From contig JAPLFQ010000016.1 in NCBI GenBank assembly GCA_026390595.1, positions 62,001-126,000 of the forward strand: a stretch of 64,000 nucleotides of DNA, in the 5' to 3' direction. Source of the stretch: Ignavibacteriales bacterium. Lineage in GTDB: Bacteria; Bacteroidota; Ignavibacteria; UBA10030. The notes under the pieces are model-generated. The model saw only the letters and a program-made list of their open reading frames with translations, was not told the DNA's origin and searched no databases. How positions within the stretch are numbered: the stretch's first letter is position 1; each line of letters begins with the position of its first letter. Positions 53,638 to 61,414 of the stretch are shown piece after piece. The translations under genes were made by a program, and so were the position numbers.

Positions 53638-54294
53638 TTGCAGGCTCCTGGTTCCGATATTCGGCACATCGCTATTGAGGGGGTCATCGGCGCAGGCAAG
53701 ACAACGCTTTCCCAGAAGTTGTCGGATCGGCTCGGGGCGCGGCTTGTACTCGAACGCTTTGAGGAAAACCCGTTCCTGCCCAAGTTCTATGAAGATCCGG
53801 AACATTACGCGTTTCAGACCCAGATTTTCTTTCTTCTCAGCCGCTACAAACAGCAGCAGGATTTGTTCCAGGCTGACCTGTTCCACGATTTCTTGATTTC
53901 GGATTACATCTTCGAGAAAGACAAGATCTTCGCCTATCTCACGCTTGCCGACGAAGAACTGAAACTGTATGAGACGCTCCTCACCGCCATCGAGCGAAAC
54001 GTCCCGACTCCCGACCTCGTCGTGTATCTCCAGTGCAGCGTCGAACGGCTGATGAACAACATCCGGTATCGGGGCCGGAAGATGGAGGAGAATATCTCGG
54101 AAGACTATATCCGGGATCTCAACGAGGCATACAATTATTTCTTTTTCCGCTACAAAGCCACTCCGCTGCTTATCGTCAAGGCGACTGACATCGATTTCGT
54201 CGGGAACAACGACGATTTCGAAGATCTGGTTGAGCAAATCCTCCGTCCCAACAAGGCCCCGGTGGAATACTACAACCCGGTCAGGAGGAAATAG
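53638..54294 (+). CDS. Deoxynucleoside kinase (dNK/dGK family)
   Basis: A 218-residue kinase that phosphorylates deoxynucleosides for salvage. The P-loop GVIGAGKTT occupies residues 15-23, an ERFEENPFLPKFYED motif carries the catalytic Glu, and DYIFEKDKIFA corresponds to the DRY-like segment of the family. The lid region RYRGRKMEE follows PDLVVYLQCSVERLMNNI. The start is a TTG at 53638 directly after the folK stop with no gap. Whether it prefers deoxyadenosine or deoxyguanosine cannot be told. Confidence 0.9.
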   Translation: MQAPGSDIRHIAIEGVIGAGKTTLSQKLSDRLGARLVLERFEENPFLPKFYEDPEHYAFQTQIFFLLSRYKQQQDLFQADLFHDFLISDYIFEKDKIFAYLTLADEELKLYETLLTAIERNVPTPDLVVYLQCSVERLMNNIRYRGRKMEENISEDYIRDLNEAYNYFFFRYKATPLLIVKATDIDFVGNNDDFEDLVEQILRPNKAPVEYYNPVRRK

Positions 54295-54296
54295 CC

Positions 54297-54524
54297 GTGA
54301 TTCGCGGACTGCTCCGATTCCTGGCATACACCCTGGCTTTCTGGTTCGTGTATCGTGTGGTCGTTGGAGCCTTGCGTCACATAGTCCCCGGGGACCGCAG
54401 AAAGTCTGCCGGGGAGCCTCCAGCTCAGCCAGACCAAAAGTCTGCTCAGCAGAAGGATTATCGTGACGTGAAGGACGCGCACTTCAAAGATCTCCCGCCA
54501 GGCGACTCTTCAAACCCCTCCTGA
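54297..54524 (+). CDS. Small single-helix membrane protein, DUF4834-like
   Basis: A 75-residue protein with an N-terminal hydrophobic helix (about residues 2-28), a basic patch and a polar Pro/Gln/Lys-rich tail that ends with the motif RDVKDAHFKDL, typical of small Bacteroidota proteins annotated DUF4834. The GTG start at 54297 has a strong AGGAGGAA in front. It follows the kinase gene by 2 nt. An inverted repeat CTCCTGAA/TTCAGGAG (54518-54525 with 54543-54550) overlaps its stop. Function unknown. Confidence 0.7.
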   Translation: MIRGLLRFLAYTLAFWFVYRVVVGALRHIVPGDRRKSAGEPPAQPDQKSAQQKDYRDVKDAHFKDLPPGDSSNPS

Positions 54525-54596
54525 ACCTCATCAGAAAATTCATTCAGGAGACGGCTGAAATCGCCGTGCCCACCTGCGCTGATCTCGGGAAATGAT

Positions 54597-54625
54597 TTGA
54601 AGATATTGGTTTACTTCACTATATT
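54597..54625 (+). promoter_or_regulatory. Promoter of asnS
   Basis: TTGAAG (54597-54602) and TATATT (54620-54625) are 17 nt apart, 38 nt before the asnS start; an extra T in front makes the -35 read TTTG. Confidence 0.6.
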
Positions 54626-54663
54626 GCCCCCGAGTTTTAGCATAAGAAGGATGAAACCAGACT

Positions 54664-55959
54664 ATGAAACGCGTCTATATTGCAGACCTTGATAAGCACG
54701 TCGGCGAGGAAGTTCTACTCCGGGGCTGGCTGTACCACAAACGATCGAGCGGAAAGGTGCGCTTTCTGCTGCTCCGTGACGGAACCGGAATCCTGCAGGG
54801 TGTGATGGTGAAGGGGGGGGTAAGTGAGGCGGTCTTTGCGAACTTCGACACGCTCACGCAGGAATCCTCGTTTTCCATGACTGGAAAAATACGCAAGGAT
54901 GACCGGGCTCCCGGAGGGTATGAAATGGAGGTGAGTGATGTCGGAGTCATAGCCGTCGCTCATGAGTATCCCATCACGCCAAAGGAGCACGGCATCGAGT
55001 TTCTGGCCGACCGCCGCCATCTCTGGCTCCGTTCCTCCCGTCAGCACGCGATCATGCGGGTGAGGCACCGGATCATCAAAGCGATCCGGGATTTCTACGA
55101 CGGACGCGGCTTTGTGCTTGTCGATTCTCCGATCCTGACGCCTGCAGCATGTGAGGGAACGTCCACGCTGTTCGAGACGGAGTACTTCGATCTCGGCAAG
55201 GCGTATCTCACGCAGTCCGGGCAGCTCTATGCCGAAGCGGGAGCGATGGCGTTTGGAAAGGTGTATTGCTTCGGCCCGACGTTTCGGGCGGAGAAATCGA
55301 AGACACGCCGGCACCTGACGGAATTCTGGATGGTGGAGCCGGAAGTCGCGTTCAACGATCTGAATGACGATATGGAACTTGCCGAGGAGTTCCTCGAGTA
55401 TATCGTCCAAACCGTCCTGAAGGACTGCGAAGCTGAACTGAAAGTGCTCGAACGGAATACGACGCTTCTCCAGAATGTGAAAAAACCTCTGCCCCGGATT
55501 TCCTATGATGAAGCTGTCACCATTCTCCGCTCGAAGGGGATCAATTTTGAATGGGGAAACGACTTCGGCGGAACGGACGAGACAGTGATTTCCGAGCAGT
55601 TCGATCGCCCCGTCATGGTCCATCGCTACCCTTCGGAGATTAAGGCGTTCTATATGAAGCGTGATCCTGAGAATCCAAAAGTAGCGCTCGCTGTCGATGT
55701 CCTAGCGCCGGAAGGATTTGGCGAGATCATCGGCGGCAGTCAGCGTGAGGATGATCTCGATGTGCTTCTTCAACGCATCAAAGATCACAACCTTCCCCAG
55801 GAAGCGTTCGAGTGGTATCTCGACCTGCGTCGCTTCGGCACCGTGCCGCACGCGGGCTTCGGCCTGGGTCTCGAACGGACAGTTGGGTGGATTTGCGGAC
55901 TCGATCACGTCAGAGAAACGGTTCCATTCCCCCGTTTGATCTATCGATTAACCCCATAA
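54664..55959 (+). CDS. asnS: Asparaginyl-tRNA synthetase
   Basis: A class IIb synthetase. The 431 residues have an N-terminal OB-fold anticodon domain (about 12-100, [20 protein letters not shown]), motif 2 with [25 protein letters not shown] (spread over about 203-228) and motif 3 [27 protein letters not shown] (spread over about 397-423). The final motif and the R-x-R-L-T-P-like end are of AsnRS rather than AspRS type. Own promoter upstream; the ABC transporter pair follows 9 nt later. Confidence 0.95.
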   Translation: MKRVYIADLDKHVGEEVLLRGWLYHKRSSGKVRFLLLRDGTGILQGVMVKGGVSEAVFANFDTLTQESSFSMTGKIRKDDRAPGGYEMEVSDVGVIAVAHEYPITPKEHGIEFLADRRHLWLRSSRQHAIMRVRHRIIKAIRDFYDGRGFVLVDSPILTPAACEGTSTLFETEYFDLGKAYLTQSGQLYAEAGAMAFGKVYCFGPTFRAEKSKTRRHLTEFWMVEPEVAFNDLNDDMELAEEFLEYIVQTVLKDCEAELKVLERNTTLLQNVKKPLPRISYDEAVTILRSKGINFEWGNDFGGTDETVISEQFDRPVMVHRYPSEIKAFYMKRDPENPKVALAVDVLAPEGFGEIIGGSQREDDLDVLLQRIKDHNLPQEAFEWYLDLRRFGTVPHAGFGLGLERTVGWICGLDHVRETVPFPRLIYRLTP

Positions 55960-55968
55960 AGCGCCCCT

Positions 55969-57132
55969 ATGCTCAACGTTTCAAACTTGCGGAAGGCATA
56001 CGACACTGTGGTCGCCGTTGACGGTGTCTCGTTCGAAGTCCAGAGAGGTGAGTTGTTTGGCCTCCTTGGACCCAACGGGTCCGGCAAGACGACGACTATC
56101 CGTACTGTCCTCAACATCATCGCTCCGGACAATGGCACAATTTCTTTCGATGGCAAGCCGTTCACTCCGGCAATGTGGAATATCATCGGGTATCTGCCGG
56201 AAGAACGTGGACTGTACCGAAAAAGCAAGATACTCAGCGCCATCCTGTATTTTGCCGCACTGAAAGGAATGGACGAACGGGAGGCAAAGGCGGCGGCATT
56301 CAAATGGCTCGATCGTTTTGGGCTTAAAGATAGTGCCTTCCGCAAGGTGGAAGAGCTTTCCAAAGGCAATCAGCAGAAAATCCAGCTCATCATTTCGATT
56401 CTCCATAACCCGCAGCTTCTGATCCTCGACGAACCATTCTCCGGTCTCGATCCCGTTAATCAGATTCTCCTCAAAGACATCCTGATGGAACTCCGTCAAC
56501 AAAATGTGGCGATCGTGTTCTCGACACATCAGATGGAGCAGGTTGAAAAGATGTGCGACAACATCTGCCTCATCAACAAAGGCAAGCCTGTTTTGAGCGG
56601 ATCCTTGAGGGATGTGAAACAGCGGTATGGGACGAATACGCTGCGCCTGGAATTTGAAGGAGACGGAGAATTCCTGAAGAAGTCCCCGCTGGTGAAGAGG
56701 GCTGACGTGTATCAGAACTACGCCGAGCTTGAGTTGGTCGACATCAAAAAGAGCAGGGAACTCCTCTCAAAGCTGGACGACAAGCTCAATCTCAGGAAAT
56801 TTGAAATCGTTGAGCCTTCACTGACCTCGATCTTCATCAATGTGGTTGGAGTGCCGCCAACACCCGCCGAGCCGGTTTCTCAGAAACCGGTGGTGGTCCT
56901 TCCGGCGAAGAAGCCGCTTGACAAGCGCCTCAAGAAAGAACTCATCTCAATGGTCTTCGGCGTTGTGATTTTTGCGGCGCTGCTGGTCGTCAACTATCTC
57001 AGCACAGAACCAAGCATGGCGATGGTTGGACTGTTTGTAGTTGGCGTCGGACTGTCCGTCTTCAGATACCTGCGCGTGAAGAAACAGGTCGATGCAGACC
57101 AGAAGAGATCGGAAGGGGGGCAGATCGAATGA
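55969..57132 (+). CDS. ABC transporter ATPase with C-terminal membrane helices
   Basis: The first 300 residues are a NatA-like ABC ATPase: Walker A GPNGSGKTT (34-42), signature LSKGNQQK near 137-144, Walker B LLILDEPFSGLDP and the H-loop THQMEQ, then a regulatory domain. Unlike ordinary NatA proteins, it continues past a Pro-rich linker (about 295-325) into two hydrophobic segments near residues 332-350 and 355-373 and a charged tail. The permease gene overlaps its stop (ATGA). This could be a fused small membrane domain or anchor; the exported substrate is unknown. Confidence 0.88.
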   Translation: MLNVSNLRKAYDTVVAVDGVSFEVQRGELFGLLGPNGSGKTTTIRTVLNIIAPDNGTISFDGKPFTPAMWNIIGYLPEERGLYRKSKILSAILYFAALKGMDEREAKAAAFKWLDRFGLKDSAFRKVEELSKGNQQKIQLIISILHNPQLLILDEPFSGLDPVNQILLKDILMELRQQNVAIVFSTHQMEQVEKMCDNICLINKGKPVLSGSLRDVKQRYGTNTLRLEFEGDGEFLKKSPLVKRADVYQNYAELELVDIKKSRELLSKLDDKLNLRKFEIVEPSLTSIFINVVGVPPTPAEPVSQKPVVVLPAKKPLDKRLKKELISMVFGVVIFAALLVVNYLSTEPSMAMVGLFVVGVGLSVFRYLRVKKQVDADQKRSEGGQIE

Positions 57133-58370
57133 AATCCCTCGTCGTTGCCCGCTGGGAATTCATGGAAAAAGTGAAGTCGAAGGCGTTCATTATCTCGCTC
57201 GTCCTGATGCCTTTGATCATGGTCGGGTTCGGCGTCCTGCCGGGTCTGCTCGCATCAAAGCCCGACGCCAAGCCGATTACCGTTGGTATGATCGATGAGA
57301 CAGGAAGCATTTTGAAGCCTCTGTCGGCGAAGCTGGACGAGAAATACAAGCTTCCCGATGGCCGTCCGAATTACATCCTCCGCAATTTGAAAGAAGATGG
57401 ATCGGGAGACGACCTCAAGTCGCGGGCCGTTAGAATGATCTCGAACAAGGAGATGGAGGGGTACTTCTCGATTCCTTCGACGGTGTATGACAGCGGAAGA
57501 GTCGAGTACCGCGCAGAAAATGTCGGGAACATCCGCATCTCTGAACGATTTTCGCGCACGATGGAGGAAGTGATAGTTGAGCAACGGCTGACGGGCCGGG
57601 GTCTCAATCCCGCTGAAATCAAGAAACTCATGGCGAATATCGATGTCAAAGCCCTGAAGGTTTCTGAGCGCGGCGGAGAGAAGGAATCGGGCTTCCTGCA
57701 GACATTCGCCAGCGCCTACATCGTCATTATGATGCTGATGTTCCTCGTGATGACGTCAGGCCAGCTTCTGATCCGAAGCGTCGTCGAGGAGAAATCGAAT
57801 CGTGTGATCGAGGTGCTTCTTTCGTCCTGTTCCGCCCGCGATCTGATGATCGGAAAGATTCTTGGGCTGAGCGGCCTCGGTATTTTGCAAATGCTGATTT
57901 GGGGGGTGATCGGATTGGGGATCGCTCTCAAGAGCGGCGCGAATATTTTCGAGATGGAGCCTGTGCTCGTCGCGATCCTCTATGTGTTTGTAGGATACTT
58001 CTTCTATTCCGCGATTTTCGTTGCTGCCGGGTCTCCGGTAACGACGGAGCAGGAGGCGCAGCAGATTACGAGTTATGTGAGCCTCGTGCTCGTGTTCCCG
58101 ATCGTGCTGATGGTCCCTGCTATGCAGAACCCGGATTCATCGTTGATCAAGATACTGTCGTACATCCCGCTCCTCACGCCGGCATTCATGGTGTTGAGGG
58201 TCTCGATCCAGATGCCGCCTCTGTGGGAGATCCTCGCGACACTCGGACTGCTTCTCGCGTCCACTGTTTTGATGATGTGGGTGGCAGGGAAGATTTTCCG
58301 GACTGCGATCCTGGTGTACGGCAAGCGGCCGACGATTCCCGAATTGATTCGCTGGATCAGAACGCCGTAG
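57129..58370 (+). CDS. ABC-2-type permease, NatB-like
   Basis: A 413-residue membrane partner of the preceding ATPase. It has one N-terminal helix (about 18-38), a long extracytoplasmic domain (about 45-190), and five hydrophobic segments in the C-terminal half. The segment VVEEKSNRVIEVLLSSCSARDLMIGKILGLSGLGILQM (spread over about 219-256) is the known NatB/ABC-2 core. NatAB-type exporters have been linked to Na+ or drug export, but the ion or compound here is not determined. An 89-nt gap leads to nuoJ. Confidence 0.9.
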   Translation: MKSLVVARWEFMEKVKSKAFIISLVLMPLIMVGFGVLPGLLASKPDAKPITVGMIDETGSILKPLSAKLDEKYKLPDGRPNYILRNLKEDGSGDDLKSRAVRMISNKEMEGYFSIPSTVYDSGRVEYRAENVGNIRISERFSRTMEEVIVEQRLTGRGLNPAEIKKLMANIDVKALKVSERGGEKESGFLQTFASAYIVIMMLMFLVMTSGQLLIRSVVEEKSNRVIEVLLSSCSARDLMIGKILGLSGLGILQMLIWGVIGLGIALKSGANIFEMEPVLVAILYVFVGYFFYSAIFVAAGSPVTTEQEAQQITSYVSLVLVFPIVLMVPAMQNPDSSLIKILSYIPLLTPAFMVLRVSIQMPPLWEILATLGLLLASTVLMMWVAGKIFRTAILVYGKRPTIPELIRWIRTP

Positions 58371-58459
58371 AGTCGATACCGCCGTCGCAACGAGGTACGG
58401 GTTTCTGGATGACAAGAAGCATCACACAACGATTCTTATTCACTTAGACAAGGCTGTCC

Positions 58460-58972
58460 GTGACAATCGAGACGTTTCTTTTCTACTTCCTTGGCGCCAT
58501 CTCTGTGGGTTCAGCGCTGATGATGGTCACTCGCCGTAACCCTGTGATCGCAGCCCTCTATCTCATACTCAACTTCTTTGCTCTTGGGGGTCTCTACCTG
58601 TCGCTGCACGCCCAGTTCATCGCGTTCATCCAGATTCTGGTGTATGCGGGCGCTATCATGGTGCTATTCCTGTTCGTGATTATGCTCCTGAATCTTGGCG
58701 ATACCAGCCAGATGCGGGAGAAGATATCGATGAAGAAGATCATCGCGGCGGGACTGAGCTTTGGGGTGTTGATGGAATTGATCTATGTTCTCGGGTTTTC
58801 CAAGGCAGCTATGGCTCCATCACAATTTGAGAAAGCGACAGAGATTGGAACTGTCGAGAACATCGGCATGCAACTGTTTACGAAGTTTCTGTTTCCGTTT
58901 GAAGTAACATCCATACTCCTGCTGTCGGCGATTGTGGGAGCTGTGATACTCGCGAAGAAAACACTCAGATAA
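58460..58972 (+). CDS. nuoJ: NADH-quinone oxidoreductase subunit J
   Basis: NuoJ is a five-helix membrane subunit of complex I. The 170 residues have [22 protein letters not shown]-type helix one (residues 5-22), the conserved [16 protein letters not shown] and [19 protein letters not shown] of helices two and three, and two C-terminal helices. Start GTG at 58460. It opens the second nuo block, J-K-L-M; nuoH and nuoI, which usually precede it, are replaced by the ABC transporter genes. Confidence 0.95.
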   Translation: MTIETFLFYFLGAISVGSALMMVTRRNPVIAALYLILNFFALGGLYLSLHAQFIAFIQILVYAGAIMVLFLFVIMLLNLGDTSQMREKISMKKIIAAGLSFGVLMELIYVLGFSKAAMAPSQFEKATEIGTVENIGMQLFTKFLFPFEVTSILLLSAIVGAVILAKKTLR

Positions 58973-58977
58973 CGACT

Positions 58978-59277
58978 ATGGATCTCCAGTCATATCTTCT
59001 GCTCAGCGCTGCCACGTTTATTATCGGCGTGGTCGGTGTCATCGCCAGGCGCAACGCTATCATCGTGTTCATGTCAATTGAGCTCATGCTGAACTCGGTG
59101 AACCTTACGCTGGTTGCATTTTCTGCATTCCTTGGCGATGTGACCGGGCAGATGCTGGTGTTTTTCTCAATGACCGTCGCAGCGGCTGAGGCTGCCATCG
59201 GACTTGCGATCATCATCGCCCTGTTCCGTAACAAACAAACGTTAAACCTTGAAGAGCTGAACATTTTGAAGTGGTGA
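58978..59277 (+). CDS. nuoK: NADH-quinone oxidoreductase subunit K
   Basis: NuoK is a three-helix proton-channel subunit. Its 99 residues contain [33 protein letters not shown] (spread over about 18-50) with the two key glutamates, and the [19 protein letters not shown] third helix. It is 5 nt from nuoJ. A 144-nt region with octamer repeats separates it from the preferred start of nuoL. Confidence 0.97.
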   Translation: MDLQSYLLLSAATFIIGVVGVIARRNAIIVFMSIELMLNSVNLTLVAFSAFLGDVTGQMLVFFSMTVAAAEAAIGLAIIIALFRNKQTLNLEELNILKW

Positions 59278-59286
59278 TGCTGAATT

Positions 59287-59390
59287 CGGGTCATCTGATG
59301 ATCGGGCCATCGGTTGATCTGGAAACTAATTATTGCTTCGATTCCTATGGGTTGACTATCAGATGGTGAGATGACCCGATCTCCCGATAC
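59287..59390. repeat. Paired octamer micro-arrays with inverted ends between nuoK and nuoL
   Basis: CGGGTCATCT and AGATGACCCG are 10-bp inverted ends (59287-59296 with 59370-59379, within one base). Each belongs to a run of four degenerate octamers (59291-59322 and 59356-59387). The possible early start codon of nuoL (ATG 59371) lies inside the second run. Confidence 0.65.
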
Positions 59391-59421
59391 AGGACACTTT
59401 CTTATTCAACTATCAGACCTC

Positions 59422-61392
59422 ATGTTCTCCTATACTCCTCTCATAGTTCTCTTTCCGCTGCTCGGATTTGTCTTCCTTGGCCTCTTTGGCTTAAAAGTGA
59501 AGAACGAGAAGCTTCTCGGAATTATCGGCAGCGGGTCGGTAGGACTTTCCTTCCTCTTCGCTGTGGGTCTGTTTGCGACCATGCTGGGGATGCACGCAGA
59601 AGAGAGAAAGCACGTCGTTGAGTTGTTTACGTGGATCTCGACGTTTACAGGAACTGCGTCTTCGTTCTCGGTTCCTGTCGCGTATCAGGTCGATCAGCTC
59701 TCCATCCTGATGACGATGATCATCACGGGCGTGGGTTTTCTGATTCACGTCTATTCGATCGGATACATGCACGGAGATCCGGGATACTGGAGATTTTTCG
59801 CCTACCTGAATCTTTTCATTTTCGCGATGCTGAATCTGGTGCTGGCAGACAATTTCCTCCTGATGTTTCTCGGATGGGAGGGGGTTGGACTGTGCTCGTA
59901 TTTGCTCATCGGGTTCTGGCATGATCGTAAATTCGAGACGGGCGGCTACAAGCCCGGGACGGCCACGACGGCTGATGCCGCCAAGAAGGCATTTGTCGTC
60001 AACCGGATTGGGGATTTCGGTTTTCTCCTGGCGATGTTTCTGATCTTCGTGAATTTTGGGAGCCTGAATTTCGACGCCGTCTTTGGTAGAGCGGCTATCC
60101 TGAGCGAAGGGAATAGCGCCCTGCTGTGGATCGCCCTGCTGCTGTTTCTCGGGGCTACCGGTAAGTCCGCACAGATTCCACTCTTTGTCTGGCTGCCCGA
60201 TGCCATGGCCGGCCCGACTCCCGTGAGTGCGCTGATCCACGCTGCCACGATGGTGACGGCAGGTGTCTATATGGTTGCGCGATGCTCCTTGTTGTATGCT
60301 CTTGCCCCTGGGGCAATGCAGGTCATGGCGATCGTCGGAGCGCTGACCGCGCTGATGGCAGCGACCATCGGTCTGGTGCAGAATGACATCAAGAAAGTAC
60401 TCGCGTACTCGACGGTAAGCCAACTCGGCTATATGTTTCTGGGTATGGGCGTAGCAGCTTTCTCTGCCGGCATCTTTCACGTGCTGACGCATGCGTTTTT
60501 CAAAGCGCTCCTCTTCCTCGGTTCGGGAGCGGTAATCCATGCCATGCATGATGAGCAGGATATACAAAAAATGGGCGGCCTCAAGCATCATATGCCGACC
60601 ACCTATAAGACCTTCCTCATCGGAGCGATTGCGATCGCGGGAATTCCGCCGTTCGCCGGATTCTTCAGCAAGGACGAGATCCTCTGGAAAGCCTTCAGCA
60701 GCGAACACGGTTCAATTCTCTTGTGGGTGATGGGTGTACTCGGGGCTGCGATGACGGCGTTTTACATGTTCAGACTTGTAAGCCTGACATTCGAGGGGGA
60801 GAAACGATACGGATCTGATGTCCACCCGCATGAAGCCCCGAAGACCATGACTGTGCCGCTTATCATTCTGGCGTTTCTCTCGATCGTTGGAGGGTTCGTT
60901 GGTATCCCTGAAAGTCTTCTCGGGGGAAATGCGCTTGAGCACTGGCTGGAGCCGGTATTCGCACCGGCATACGACAGGTTGAGAATGAGTACGCATCCTC
61001 TCGAGATAACCGAATACCTGCTCATGGTGCTCTCTGTTGGCGTTGCAGCAGCCGGCATCTATGCCGCACGGACAGTCTATCTCCGCAGGCCGGAACTCGC
61101 AGACGAGTGGAAGGCAAAGTATGCGCTTGCATATAAATGGCTCTTCAACAAATACTACATCGATGAAGCATACGATGCTCTCATCGTGAGTCCGACCGTG
61201 AAAGTCTCCGAAGGGTTCCTTTGGAAGGGAATCGATGTCAGGGTGATTGACGGGATTGTCGACGGATCAGCACGGCTGATAGCAATGCTTGCCCAGGGAG
61301 TCAGGCGCATCCAAACAGGAGTTGCCCAGCAGTATGCGACGGTTTTTGTAGGCGGTATTGTGCTCGTACTCATGTGGTTGATCCTCAAATAG
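59422..61392 (+). CDS. nuoL: NADH-quinone oxidoreductase subunit L
   Basis: NuoL is the distal antiporter-like proton pump with the long lateral helix. The 656 residues include the first helix right after MFSYTPLIVLFPLLG, the GWEGVGLCSYLLIGFWHD segment, NRIGDFGFLL, the proton-channel region GATGKSAQIPLFVWLPDAMAGPTPVSALIHAATMVTAG (spread over about 248-285) and the C-terminal lateral helix and final TM. I chose ATG 59422 because it fits the family start; the upstream ATG at 59371 would add 17 residues encoded by repeat DNA. Confidence 0.95.
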   Translation: MFSYTPLIVLFPLLGFVFLGLFGLKVKNEKLLGIIGSGSVGLSFLFAVGLFATMLGMHAEERKHVVELFTWISTFTGTASSFSVPVAYQVDQLSILMTMIITGVGFLIHVYSIGYMHGDPGYWRFFAYLNLFIFAMLNLVLADNFLLMFLGWEGVGLCSYLLIGFWHDRKFETGGYKPGTATTADAAKKAFVVNRIGDFGFLLAMFLIFVNFGSLNFDAVFGRAAILSEGNSALLWIALLLFLGATGKSAQIPLFVWLPDAMAGPTPVSALIHAATMVTAGVYMVARCSLLYALAPGAMQVMAIVGALTALMAATIGLVQNDIKKVLAYSTVSQLGYMFLGMGVAAFSAGIFHVLTHAFFKALLFLGSGAVIHAMHDEQDIQKMGGLKHHMPTTYKTFLIGAIAIAGIPPFAGFFSKDEILWKAFSSEHGSILLWVMGVLGAAMTAFYMFRLVSLTFEGEKRYGSDVHPHEAPKTMTVPLIILAFLSIVGGFVGIPESLLGGNALEHWLEPVFAPAYDRLRMSTHPLEITEYLLMVLSVGVAAAGIYAARTVYLRRPELADEWKAKYALAYKWLFNKYYIDEAYDALIVSPTVKVSEGFLWKGIDVRVIDGIVDGSARLIAMLAQGVRRIQTGVAQQYATVFVGGIVLVLMWLILK

Positions 61393-61414
61393 ACTAGCTG
61401 GTGAAGAGTATTCC

